Source of the DNA: Thermoclostridium sp.
GTDB lineage: Bacteria; Bacillota; Clostridia; DSM-8532
Assembly (NCBI GenBank): GCA_017995215.1
Contig: JAGOJH010000007.1
Coordinates: 1 to 51,571 of the forward strand
DNA: 51,571 nucleotides
Reading direction: 5' to 3'
Positions 18,381 through 26,469 of the stretch are shown one piece after another. A program made the translations under genes and the position numbers. The stretch's first letter is position 1. Each line of letters opens with the position of its first letter. The notes under the pieces are model-generated. The model saw only the letters and a program-made list of their open reading frames with translations, did no database searches and had not been told where the DNA came from.

Positions 18381-19667
18381 TTACACCCAACCGCGGCCTT
18401 TCACAGACTGTGCAACGCGGTTGATCGCGATGACATATGCGGCATCCCTCATGCGCAGGCTCTTATTGCAGGAGAGCTCATATACCGCATTGAACGCTGA
18501 TGTCATCTTTGAATCCAGCTTTTGCAGTACTTCATCCTTATCCCAGAAATAATTCTGGTTGCATTGAACCTGTTCAAAATAGCTGCAGGTCACACCACCG
18601 GCATTGGCCAGGAAGTCGGGAATCAGGAAAATACCGCGCTCGTCGATGACTCTGTCCGCATCGGGAGTGGTTGGGCCATTTGCTGCTTCCAGGATCACCT
18701 TCACCTGTTTGCTGATGCTATGTACATTCGCAGCAGTGATCTGGTTTTCAAGGGCTGCAGGGACAAGGATATCAACATCCTGCTCAATCCATGCTTCCCC
18801 GGGAAGAATATCACAACCCAGTTCCTTTGCCTTTTCCTTGTCAATGGTTCCATAAGAATCAGTAATCTTGGTCAGGGCGTTGAGATCAAAACCATCCTTT
18901 TTGCGGAAGGTATAGGCCTTCTTGTCTTTCTCATCCCAGCAGGAAATGGCCAAAACGTTTCCGCCCAGTTGCTGATAAAGCCTTACCGCATACTGGGACA
19001 CGTTTCCAAAGCCCTGGAAGCTTGCTGAGGTTTTATCCAGCGCAATACCCAGCTTTTTCAAAGCTTCACGCAACACATAGATCACACCAAAGCCGGTCGC
19101 TTCGGTTCTGCCAAGGGATCCGCCCATTCCAACCGGTTTACCGGTAATAAAGCCCGGATATTTGCCGCCATGAATGGTTTCATATTCATCGAGCATCCAG
19201 AGCATATGCTTAGCATTCGTCATGACATCGGGTGCAGGTACATCCTGAATCGGACCTACATTTTTGGATACCTGTCTGACATATCCCCGGCAAAGCCTTT
19301 CCTGTTCCCTTTCACTAAGGTTTCTGGGATCACAGATGATTCCACCTTTACCGCCGCCCAGCGGGATATCTACAACGGAGCACTTCCATGTCATCCACAT
19401 GGACAGCGCACGAATGGTGTCAATAGTTTCCTGCGGGTGGAAACGGATTCCTCCCTTGGCCGGGCCCCTGGCATCATTGTGCTGAATGCGGTAACCATTG
19501 AATACCTTAACGCTTCCGTCATCCATTTTTACCGGAATCAGAAAATGATATTCACGCATCGGTTGGCGCAGCAACTCACAGGTTGCACTATCCAGACCGA
19601 TTTTCGCAGCTACGGAATCAAATTGTTCCTGTGCGATTGCGTAGGGATTATAAGATGTGTTGCTCAT
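18381..19667 (-). CDS. gdhA: Glu/Leu/Phe/Val dehydrogenase, probably glutamate dehydrogenase
   Basis: Oxidative deamination of glutamate (or reductive amination of 2-oxoglutarate) with NAD(P). The dimer domain carries GPAKGGIRFHP and the catalytic region PLGGGKGGI; the Rossmann motif is FQGFGNVSQYA near residues 225-235. AANGPTTPDAD and FLANAGGVTCSYFE are typical of the RocG/GudB-like hexameric class. 428 residues is the usual length. GGAGG stands 7 bases before the ATG. A consensus promoter lies about 270 bases upstream, leaving a long leader. It is the first gene of a pair with the PEP synthase-like protein. Confidence 0.94.
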   Translation of the reverse strand: MSNTSYNPYAIAQEQFDSVAAKIGLDSATCELLRQPMREYHFLIPVKMDDGSVKVFNGYRIQHNDARGPAKGGIRFHPQETIDTIRALSMWMTWKCSVVDIPLGGGKGGIICDPRNLSEREQERLCRGYVRQVSKNVGPIQDVPAPDVMTNAKHMLWMLDEYETIHGGKYPGFITGKPVGMGGSLGRTEATGFGVIYVLREALKKLGIALDKTSASFQGFGNVSQYAVRLYQQLGGNVLAISCWDEKDKKAYTFRKKDGFDLNALTKITDSYGTIDKEKAKELGCDILPGEAWIEQDVDILVPAALENQITAANVHSISKQVKVILEAANGPTTPDADRVIDERGIFLIPDFLANAGGVTCSYFEQVQCNQNYFWDKDEVLQKLDSKMTSAFNAVYELSCNKSLRMRDAAYVIAINRVAQSVKGRGWV

Positions 19668-19934
19668 AACAAAACCTCCATATTACTTATGCCTCGAAAT
19701 CGAGGGTTGAATAACGAATGGGATTCCTGCTCTGCAGGTAAGAAATTTGAAAGACGAGAGAATAAAAGTTGCAATCCGCTTCCTTTTTCGGTTGTCTTTC
19801 GGTACCTAATGCTTATCATCCATATCTGCGCATAATCGCTCATTTTGTACAGGACAGGTGCAATGGGCGGGAAACAAACTGTGCGATCCCCAAATATATG
19901 CATTTTCAGCATTTGATACGTTCTGCACATTCCT
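19668..19934 (-). other. long untranslated leader of gdhA
   Basis: About 260 bases between the inferred transcription start and the gdhA ATG hold no credible gene. A short hairpin, CCTCG/CGAGG with loop AAAT (19690-19703 region), sits shortly before the ribosome site. I recognise no known riboswitch in it. Confidence 0.35.
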
Positions 19935-19963
19935 ATTGTAGCAACGTCATTCTGCATTGTCAA
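19935..19963 (-). promoter_or_regulatory. gdhA promoter
   Basis: Minus strand TTGACA (19963-19958), a 17-base spacer and TACAAT (19940-19935): an almost perfect vegetative promoter pointing at gdhA. Confidence 0.75.
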
Positions 19964-20092
19964 CCAGTGTATTTTCATGGTCGGATCTGAATGCAAAAAG
20001 ACCGCATATGAAGGTTTCTGTTTGCTATCCGCCATTCCGTATAGATTTAGCATTCCATCCGTTAACAAATATGTTATCCTATTCATAAGAAA

Positions 20093-20121
20093 TTGACAAT
20101 TAACTTCCAGTCGTATATAAT
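20093..20121 (+). promoter_or_regulatory. promoter of the GNAT-Rnk fusion gene
   Basis: TTGACA, exactly 17 bases, then TATAAT: a perfect consensus SigA promoter, starting transcription near 20128, about 70 bases before the ATG at 20199. It diverges from the gdhA promoter. Confidence 0.85.
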
Positions 20122-20198
20122 AAAGACATGGAAAGAACCGTCATAGTATCTCTTTTCTATGAAAGGCTTAAACAATTACGACAGAGGATGAAGTAAAA

Positions 20199-21125
20199 AT
20201 GACAGAGCCTTTTGTTTCCTTGCGTCCTGAAGTAACCCGGGAAAATGCCCTCACTCTGGTTCAATGGTTAAAAGACGATGAAGTCAGAAAATACCTCAGT
20301 GATCCCCAGGATGTTTCCGCCAATATTGAGCAGGTGATAAACCGCGTGAATCTGCCTGTTTTGACACACTTTTTCAATCGCAGCGGCAGGTTCTACATAG
20401 CCTGCAACAAACAAAACAAGCCGGTAGGTTTTGTTCGCCTTGTTCAAAAAGGAACCGAAACGGAAATCGTTATCGTCATCGGGGATCGAAACAACTGGGG
20501 AAAACGGCTCGGTACCGTTACCATTCGGGAAAGCCTGAAAATTGCTTTCTTTGAATTTCGTTCCCTAAGGGTTACTGCAAAAATACACAAGGACAATAAA
20601 CGCTCCATTAAAGCTTTTATTAACGCAGGCTTTCAATTGGAGTACGAAGCACAGACTATGAAACAATTCAGCTTAACAATGGAACAGTATCTCAAGTCCA
20701 TTCAAGAAAGGGTCAGTGTACGTGATATGATATACATTACTGAAGTAGATAAAGAAAGATTAAAAAGGCTTCTTGAAGGCGTATTTTTTGATGACAGCAT
20801 TACAGAAAAAGCCATTTCAGATCTTGAGCACGAAATTGAAAGGGCCACCGTAGTAAAACCGGAGGAATTACCGGAGAACATCATCACCATGAATTCCAGG
20901 GCATTATTGTACCTGAACGGGGATGAATCAGAGGTTTCATTGGTTTATCCGGATGATGCCGATTGGTCCGAGCAAAAATTATCCATATTCTCCCCGATAG
21001 GCATGGCTATTTTGGGCTACAGTGAAGGGGATACCATCCAATGGGAGGTTCCCTCCGGCGTGACAGAGATTCAAATCCAGAAAATACTGTATCAGCCCGA
21101 AGCGGCGGGGCATTATCACCTGTAG
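20199..21125 (+). CDS. GNAT acetyltransferase fused to an Rnk/GreA-type C-terminal domain
   Basis: 308 residues in one uninterrupted frame. Residues 1-160 form a RimJ/RimL-like GNAT: VSLRPEVTRENALTLVQWL, then EIVIVIGDRNNWGKRLGT as the acetyl-CoA segment, and NKRSIKAFINAGFQLE as the usual end. Residues 165-305 resemble the nucleoside diphosphate kinase regulator Rnk and the C-terminal FKBP-like domain of GreA: an N-terminal helical part (EVDKERLKRLLEG, DLEHEIERATVV), VTMNSRALLYL-like strand and LSIFSPIGMAILGYSEGDTI followed by a WEVPSG strand. Rnk and GreA act at the RNA polymerase secondary channel. A ribosome site (GAGG) lies 11 bases upstream of the ATG. Single gene with its own consensus promoter. 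Function of the fusion is not known to me. Confidence 0.85.
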   Translation: MTEPFVSLRPEVTRENALTLVQWLKDDEVRKYLSDPQDVSANIEQVINRVNLPVLTHFFNRSGRFYIACNKQNKPVGFVRLVQKGTETEIVIVIGDRNNWGKRLGTVTIRESLKIAFFEFRSLRVTAKIHKDNKRSIKAFINAGFQLEYEAQTMKQFSLTMEQYLKSIQERVSVRDMIYITEVDKERLKRLLEGVFFDDSITEKAISDLEHEIERATVVKPEELPENIITMNSRALLYLNGDESEVSLVYPDDADWSEQKLSIFSPIGMAILGYSEGDTIQWEVPSGVTEIQIQKILYQPEAAGHYHL

Positions 21126-21237
21126 GTAACACAGGCAAAAGAGGTGGTTGTTCTGTGTTCCTCAAGTACCTTGCGATGGAAACGGCCATTCGTAAACAGC
21201 TGAGAGTGGCGTCCCTTTGTATCATGCTAAAAAAAGC

Positions 21238-21266
21238 TTGAAAACTTTCAGCCAATCGTATATATT
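21238..21266 (+). promoter_or_regulatory. promoter of the purO-purH operon
   Basis: TTGAAA, 17 bases, TATATT. The transcript would begin near 21273, at the first base pairs of the ZTP riboswitch. Confidence 0.7.
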
Positions 21267-21271
21267 ATTTT

Positions 21272-21400
21272 TGAAGGCTGTGCAACTGACGGAAAGCATC
21301 TGAATGACAGATGTGGCAGGGTCACCTGCAGGGAGCACAAGTGTTTTGAAGCCGACCGTCTGGGCAAACGAAAAGGTTTGTTCAGGCGTTTTTTATTTTA
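21272..21400 (+). ncRNA. ZTP (pfl) riboswitch with overlapping terminator
   Basis: The 3' conserved element CCGACCGTCTGGGCA (21352-21366) matches the pfl hallmark, and the 5' half holds the partly conserved TGTGCAACTGACGG and CACCTGCAGGGAGC segments. The bases CGTCTGGGCAAAC (21357-21369) also pair with GTTTGTTCAGGCG (21376-21388), followed by TTTTTTATTTT, so the terminator competes directly with the aptamer fold. ZTP or ZMP binding should therefore prevent termination and switch on purO-purH, whose product pathway consumes ZMP (AICAR). Confidence 0.88.
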
Positions 21401-21427
21401 TGGTGGTTTTTCAGGAGGTACTTAAAC

Positions 21428-22141
21428 ATGAAGATGCTATCACTGGAACAGGAACTCAGAACGAATGCATATCCAGGCCGGGGGATCGTCCTTGGCAGGT
21501 CCAAAGACGGCAGCAGGGCTGTAGCTGCTTACTTCATTATGGGAAGAAGCACGAACAGCAGAAACCGGATATTTGTTGAAGACGGAGAGGGAATCCGCAC
21601 ACAGGCATTTGACCCTTCAAAACTCGTCGATCCCAGCCTGATTATCTATGCCCCGGTAAAAGTTCTTGGAAATAAGATCATTGTAACCAATGGCGACCAA
21701 ACCGATACGATCTACACGGGAATGGACACCCAGCTCACCTTCGAACAGTCTTTGCGGTGCCGCGAGTTTGAACCCGACAGCCCGAACTACACCCCACGCA
21801 TTTCAGGCATTATGCATATTGATAACGGAAACTATAACTATGCATTGTCCATTCTCAAAAGCAGCAATGGTAACCCCGCCACCTGCAACCGATTCACCTT
21901 TGCCTATGAAAAACCTCTCGCCGGGCAAGGGCATTTCATCCATACCTATATGCATGACGGCGACCCGCTGCCAAGCTTTGAAGGTGAGCCCAGGCTTGTT
22001 GAAATTCCTGATGACATCAATGCTTTTACAGATATGGTTTGGAACAGCCTGAACGAAGAAAACAAGGTATCGCTGTTTGTTCGCTTTATCGATATTGCAT
22101 CGGGTAAGTATGAAACAAAAATCGTCAATAAAAACGGATAG
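21428..22141 (+). CDS. purO: IMP cyclohydrolase (PurO-like)
   Basis: Closes the purine ring: FAICAR to IMP, the last step of de novo IMP synthesis. The 237 residues match the IMP_cyclohyd family (N-terminal nucleophile fold): AYPGRGIVLGRS, AAYFIMGRSTNSRNR, TNGDQTDTI and RISGIMHID. In most bacteria this activity is the N-terminal half of bifunctional PurH; the stand-alone PurO-like form is known from archaea and some Clostridia. ATG at 21428 has GGAGGT 8 bases upstream. It starts the operon behind the ZTP riboswitch and precedes purH by 18 bases. Confidence 0.92.
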   Translation: MKMLSLEQELRTNAYPGRGIVLGRSKDGSRAVAAYFIMGRSTNSRNRIFVEDGEGIRTQAFDPSKLVDPSLIIYAPVKVLGNKIIVTNGDQTDTIYTGMDTQLTFEQSLRCREFEPDSPNYTPRISGIMHIDNGNYNYALSILKSSNGNPATCNRFTFAYEKPLAGQGHFIHTYMHDGDPLPSFEGEPRLVEIPDDINAFTDMVWNSLNEENKVSLFVRFIDIASGKYETKIVNKNG

Positions 22142-22159
22142 AAAAGAAAGAGGTGCAAC

Positions 22160-23338
22160 ATGAAAGAAATAGAATTAAAGTATGGCTGCAACCCAAACCA
22201 AAAACCCTCCAGAATCCTTATGGACAACGTCGGGGAGTTACCCGTTACGGTATTGAATGGCAAGCCAGGCTATATCAATTTTCTGGATGCGTTTAACGGC
22301 TGGCAGCTGGTAAAGGAACTAAAAGAAGCAACAGGGTTGCCTGCGGCAACATCCTTTAAGCATGTATCACCTGCCGGTGCTGCCGTAGGCCTTCCGCTTT
22401 CCGATGTTCTTTCAAAAATTTACTGGGTGGATGATCTTGGCGAGTTGTCTCCACTGGCATGCGCATACGCCAGGGCCAGAGGTGCTGACAGAATGTCATC
22501 CTTTGGTGACTTCATTGCATTATCCGATGTTTGCGATGTCGATACGGCAAAACTGATTAAGCGGGAGGTTTCCGATGGTATTATCGCGCCCGGTTATACC
22601 GATGAAGCCCTTGATATTCTCAAATCAAAGAAAAACGGCAATTACAATGTCATCCAAATTGATCCCGGTTATGTTCCGGACCCGCTTGAAAAGAAGCAGG
22701 TGTTTGGAATTACCTTTGAACAAGGCCGCAATGATCTGGATATCAATGGCGATCTTCTTGCCAATATCGTAACCGCTAATAAGGCTATTCCGGACAGCGC
22801 TTACATCGATATGAAAATTTCACTGATCACTCTGAAGTACACTCAGTCAAATTCCGTTTGTTATGTGAAGGATGGGCAGGCCATTGGCATCGGGGCCGGG
22901 CAGCAATCCAGAATCCATTGCACAAGGCTTGCAGGAAGCAAGGCTGATAACTGGTTCCTGCGCCAGTCTCCGCAGGTACTGGGGCTGCAATTTGCCGATT
23001 CTCTTGGAAGAGCCGACCGCGATAACACGATTGATGTGTATATTGGCGATGAGTGCGAAGATGTCCTGAAGGAAGGCCAATGGCAGAAGCTTTTCATGGT
23101 TAAACCTGAAGTGTTTACAAGGGAAGCAAAGAAAGCCTGGCTGAACAAGATGCAAAACGTAACCCTGGGTTCAGATGCATTCTTCCCCTTCTCCGATAAT
23201 ATTGAAAGAGCCTATAAGAGCGGTGTGAAATACATTGTTCAGCCGGGAGGTTCAGTCAGGGATGATCTTGTGATTGAATGCTGCAACAAGTACAACATGG
23301 CAATGGTATTTACCGGAATCCGGTTGTTCCACCATTAG
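22160..23338 (+). CDS. purH: AICAR formyltransferase (monofunctional PurH)
   Basis: Transfers a formyl group from 10-formyl-THF to AICAR. The 392 residues correspond to the C-terminal AICARFT part of bifunctional PurH only: LKYGCNPNQKP at the start, AATSFKHVSPAGAA (the catalytic Lys-His), YTQSNSVCYVKDGQAIGIGAGQQSR and IVQPGGSVRDD near the end. The cyclohydrolase half is missing and is supplied by the preceding purO gene. AGAGGTG precedes the ATG. A strong terminator follows. Confidence 0.95.
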   Translation: MKEIELKYGCNPNQKPSRILMDNVGELPVTVLNGKPGYINFLDAFNGWQLVKELKEATGLPAATSFKHVSPAGAAVGLPLSDVLSKIYWVDDLGELSPLACAYARARGADRMSSFGDFIALSDVCDVDTAKLIKREVSDGIIAPGYTDEALDILKSKKNGNYNVIQIDPGYVPDPLEKKQVFGITFEQGRNDLDINGDLLANIVTANKAIPDSAYIDMKISLITLKYTQSNSVCYVKDGQAIGIGAGQQSRIHCTRLAGSKADNWFLRQSPQVLGLQFADSLGRADRDNTIDVYIGDECEDVLKEGQWQKLFMVKPEVFTREAKKAWLNKMQNVTLGSDAFFPFSDNIERAYKSGVKYIVQPGGSVRDDLVIECCNKYNMAMVFTGIRLFHH

Positions 23339-23416
23339 TCTGATTCAATACCGCGTTTTGTATACTACTCATCCTTTATGTCTGTGATAGTTACCAGAAC
23401 GCTTTGCCAGCTAAAT

Positions 23417-23452
23417 ACAGCAAGCCGGAAAATCAACCGGCTTGCTGTTTTG
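23417..23452 (+). terminator. purH terminator
   Basis: 12-bp stem ACAGCAAGCCGG/CCGGCTTGCTGT with an 8-base loop, followed by TTTGTTT on the plus strand. It could also stop convergent proS transcripts, but the minus-strand tail is poor in Ts. Confidence 0.85.
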
Positions 23453-23569
23453 TTTCCTGCCAATACAGTTCTATGGAATAAGTGGTGAAACTGTACCGGG
23501 AGGAATTATTCACTTTTCAAGGCATGGCAGCTTTTCAGGTTCTGTTTCCTTCATATTCCAGCAAGCCTG

Positions 23570-25285
23570 TCATACTTTCAATAAATCCTGCACAATCTGC
23601 GTAATTTTATCATACGCTTCATTCAAAGGTGCTTTTATGGAAAAGCTTTTGTCCCTGGCAACAATTTCACAACAGCTTTCCTTTATGTTGCGGGGGCTAA
23701 CGATCACGCGAACCGGTACCCCAAGCAAGTCGGCATCTGAGAACATAACGCCTGCAGAAACCGTTCTGTCGTCATAAATCACTTCAACTCCGCTTTCCTG
23801 AAGCTGTGCATAAAGTTTGTCGGCATATTCCTTAACTGCCGCATCATCAGAGCGTACCGCACATAAATGAACCTGCCACGGCGCAATCGACATGGGCCAG
23901 ATGGGGCCGTAATCATCATGATGGGCTTCGCATACAGAAGCTGCAAGCCTTCCCACCCCAATACCGTAACAACCCATAATGGGGTAATGGGAAACGCCCT
24001 CACTATCCAGATATTGCATGGACATGGACTGCGTATACTTTGTTCCAAGCTGGAATATATTCCCCACTTCAATGCCTCTTGATACGGTGATGGAAGGTTT
24101 TCCGCATTGCGGGCATATTCCCCCTTCGGTAATTTTAGCAAAGTCGTGGTACTCAACAGCACCCAAATCCCTTGCAATATCCAAACCGGTATAGTGGTAC
24201 TCGGCTTTGTTGGCACCGCAGGAAAGATTGTTGGTGTTCTCAAGGCTTTTATCAAAAAGCACAGTGAAATTCCCGTTAAGTTGATACGGCCCGGTAAACC
24301 CGGCAATCAGCCCGCATCCTTCCGTAATCTCAGCTGGATGAATCTCATAACCCAGGTAATTCGTAAGCTTCGTTTCATTGGCATCAAGGTCACCGCGGAG
24401 AAACAGCACGATATAGCTGTCATCCGCATTCTTTTGATACATAACCGCCTTGCAGCATTTTTCTGTTGTTGTTTTCAAAAACCGGCTGACATCCTCGATG
24501 GTCTGCATGCCCGGTGTATGCACAAGCTGCAGCGGGTTTGAAACTTCGTCACGTTCATTATGAACAACGCTTTGTGCCGCTTCCATGTTGGCCCGATAAC
24601 CACACTCGTGGCACAGAGCGATGGAATCTTCACCCACAGGCGTCAGCAGCATAAACTCATGTGAGATTTTTCCGCCCATCATGCCTGAATCAGAAGCTAC
24701 TGAAATGACGTCCGGAATACCGGCACGGCCGAAAATGCGCTCGTATGCCTTAAAGCAGATGTCATAATACTGCTCCAGGTCTTCCTGGGAGGTATGGAAA
24801 GAATAGGCATCCTTCATCGTGAATTCCCTTACCCGAATGAGTCCGGCACGGGGACGTGCTTCATCACGAAATTTCGTTTGAATCTGATAGATCATGAACG
24901 GGTACTTCACATAGCTGTTTGCGTACTCCCTCACCAGATGAACAGCTGCTTCCTCATGGGTCATTCCCAGGATGAGCGGGCTTTCGTTCCTGTCTTTCAA
25001 ACGAACCAATTCGTTTCCAACACTTTCATATCTGCCGGATTCCTGCCACAATGAAGCAGGAAGCACCACAGGAAAGTGAACCTCCTGACCATCGATGGCG
25101 TCCATTTCCTCGCGGATGATTTGCTCGATTTTTCGGGTGATTCTGCGCAGCGGCATATAGGAAGAGAATATTCCGTTGCCCACCTGTTTCATGTAACCGC
25201 CGCGCAGCATCAGAATATGACTTTCAATGACACTGTCGGAAGGTTTTTCTTTAAATCGGTTGCCTGCCATTTTTTCAAGCTTCAT
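23570..25285 (-). CDS. proS: prolyl-tRNA synthetase, bacterial type with editing insertion
   Basis: Charges tRNA-Pro. 571 residues of the prokaryotic (ProS type I) form. Class II motifs: GIFSSYMPLRRI, then QIQTKFRDEARPRAGLIRVREFTMKD split over motif 2, and GCYGIGVGRL for motif 3. Between motifs 2 and 3 lies the INS/YbaK editing domain (KAVMYQKNADDSYIVLFLRGD, GFTGPYQL). Start at 25285 (MKLEKMAG) is chosen over an in-frame GTG at 25294 because AGAGG stands 8 bases upstream. Controlled by a T-box leader. Transcribed convergently with purH. Confidence 0.96.
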   Translation of the reverse strand: MKLEKMAGNRFKEKPSDSVIESHILMLRGGYMKQVGNGIFSSYMPLRRITRKIEQIIREEMDAIDGQEVHFPVVLPASLWQESGRYESVGNELVRLKDRNESPLILGMTHEEAAVHLVREYANSYVKYPFMIYQIQTKFRDEARPRAGLIRVREFTMKDAYSFHTSQEDLEQYYDICFKAYERIFGRAGIPDVISVASDSGMMGGKISHEFMLLTPVGEDSIALCHECGYRANMEAAQSVVHNERDEVSNPLQLVHTPGMQTIEDVSRFLKTTTEKCCKAVMYQKNADDSYIVLFLRGDLDANETKLTNYLGYEIHPAEITEGCGLIAGFTGPYQLNGNFTVLFDKSLENTNNLSCGANKAEYHYTGLDIARDLGAVEYHDFAKITEGGICPQCGKPSITVSRGIEVGNIFQLGTKYTQSMSMQYLDSEGVSHYPIMGCYGIGVGRLAASVCEAHHDDYGPIWPMSIAPWQVHLCAVRSDDAAVKEYADKLYAQLQESGVEVIYDDRTVSAGVMFSDADLLGVPVRVIVSPRNIKESCCEIVARDKSFSIKAPLNEAYDKITQIVQDLLKV

Positions 25286-25312
25286 TTTCAACACCTCTCC
25301 AGTTTCTTAAAA

Positions 25313-25601
25313 ATTAAAAAGCCCTGAACCGATGCATAATCGGTTTAGGGCGAACAATTCATGTCCGTGGTACCACCTAAATTTGGAATGATAATTCCAC
25401 ACTCAACGCACAAAGCCATCTGCCTTGTACTGCTCTCTGTAAGGGGAGAACCCAGTGAATTTCACTACCCCTGGCGGGGCGTTTCATTCACAGCTCAAAG
25501 ATGGGTTCAGCATTCGCATATGAAAGGCTTTCACCAGCCGCCTTCTCTCTGAAGCATCCGAAATGCTTACTATTTCCTGTCATCGCTTTATATGCGGTTG
25601 T
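25313..25601 (-). ncRNA. T-box leader of proS
   Basis: Read on the minus strand: stem I begins with AAGCATTTCGGATGCTT and AGAGAGAAGG (the AG-bulge region). The T-box sequence TAGGTGGTACCACGG is at about 25380-25366, and the terminator GCCCTAAACCGAT/ATCGGTTCAGGGC (25351-25321) is followed by TTTTTAATTTTT. A proline CCC in GAACCCATC (about 25505) is a fair specifier candidate, matching the gene it controls. Uncharged tRNA-Pro should favour read-through. Confidence 0.9.
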
Positions 25602-25607
25602 GGGATC

Positions 25608-25637
25608 ATTATAGTATATATGTCATGGTAAAGTCAA
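25608..25637 (-). promoter_or_regulatory. proS promoter
   Basis: Minus strand TTGACT (25637-25632), 18 bases, TATAAT (25613-25608), starting just before the T-box stem I. Confidence 0.8.
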
Positions 25638-25651
25638 GATTCAGTGATTTG

Positions 25652-26413
25652 TTAGAGATCGGGGTGAACATATCTTCCCTTTGTGACGGTTGCTTTTGCA
25701 TACTGTATTGCCTGAACAGGGCAACGGTTTATACACCCCAGGCACTGGGTGCAGTGTTTGCCCCAGGTAGGCTTTTGCTCCACCGTGATGGTATGAACCG
25801 GGCAAATGCGTTCGCAAAGCCCGCAGCCGTTACATTTTTCGGTTGCATAAAAGTACCTGGGATTTCTCGCAAATTGATTGAACAGGGGGTTCACCAAATA
25901 CGTTTTTGTCCAACCCAGCTTACCTGACTTTAGTTCAGTGATGCCTTGCTTCCTCTGAGAAAGAACTTCATTGATATGCTCAAGCCTTTGCTCTGCATTC
26001 TGAAGCTTCTTTAATTCCAGTTCCTTTGGGTCTGTGTCAAACCCTACGATATAATTGTTAGGCATTACCAGCGAAAATGAGCTTTCCAGCTGCAACCCAC
26101 TTTTAACCAGTTTTTTTTGTAAAACAGCGGTGGTTTTTCCTTCCTCATCACCACAAACACTCACGTTGAAAACAAAGGGTTTTCCACCTGATATTTTCAG
26201 ATGGGATATGAAATCCATGACAATCTTAGGCGGTGCCCAGGCATAGACAGGATAAACAAACCCCAGCAGTTCATTTTCTCTGACTTCATATTCAAATGTA
26301 GCTTTAGTACGATCGTACTCATCTGCAATGGAAGCAAGCTGCTCATTTTGTGCCCTTGCAATGGTCTTCGCAGCATAAAGAGAATTTCCGGTACCTGAAA
26401 AATAGAAAATCAT
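25652..26413 (-). CDS. EFR1-type flavodoxin-ferredoxin fusion protein
   Basis: 253 residues. The N-terminal part is flavodoxin-like (MIFYFSGTGNSLYAAKTIA, the FMN phosphate loop; GFVYPVYAWAPP). The C-terminal part carries two 4Fe-4S motifs, CNGCGLCERICP and CTQCLGCINRCP. This arrangement defines the EFR1 family of electron carriers common in anaerobes. The redox partner cannot be told from the context: it lies between proS and a CapA-like gene, with its own ribosome site (AGGAG, 7 bases). Confidence 0.92.
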   Translation of the reverse strand: MIFYFSGTGNSLYAAKTIARAQNEQLASIADEYDRTKATFEYEVRENELLGFVYPVYAWAPPKIVMDFISHLKISGGKPFVFNVSVCGDEEGKTTAVLQKKLVKSGLQLESSFSLVMPNNYIVGFDTDPKELELKKLQNAEQRLEHINEVLSQRKQGITELKSGKLGWTKTYLVNPLFNQFARNPRYFYATEKCNGCGLCERICPVHTITVEQKPTWGKHCTQCLGCINRCPVQAIQYAKATVTKGRYVHPDL

Positions 26414-26469
26414 GGCTCATCTCCTAATTCCAACATTTAAACGAGGTAGTATGTAACAACTCCTTAAAG

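Noticed and set aside
20128-20196. 22-codon frame just before the GNAT-Rnk gene, possible leader peptide
   Set aside because: It starts only seven bases after the -10, at the transcription start, so it would have no ribosome site; its codons show no attenuation pattern.
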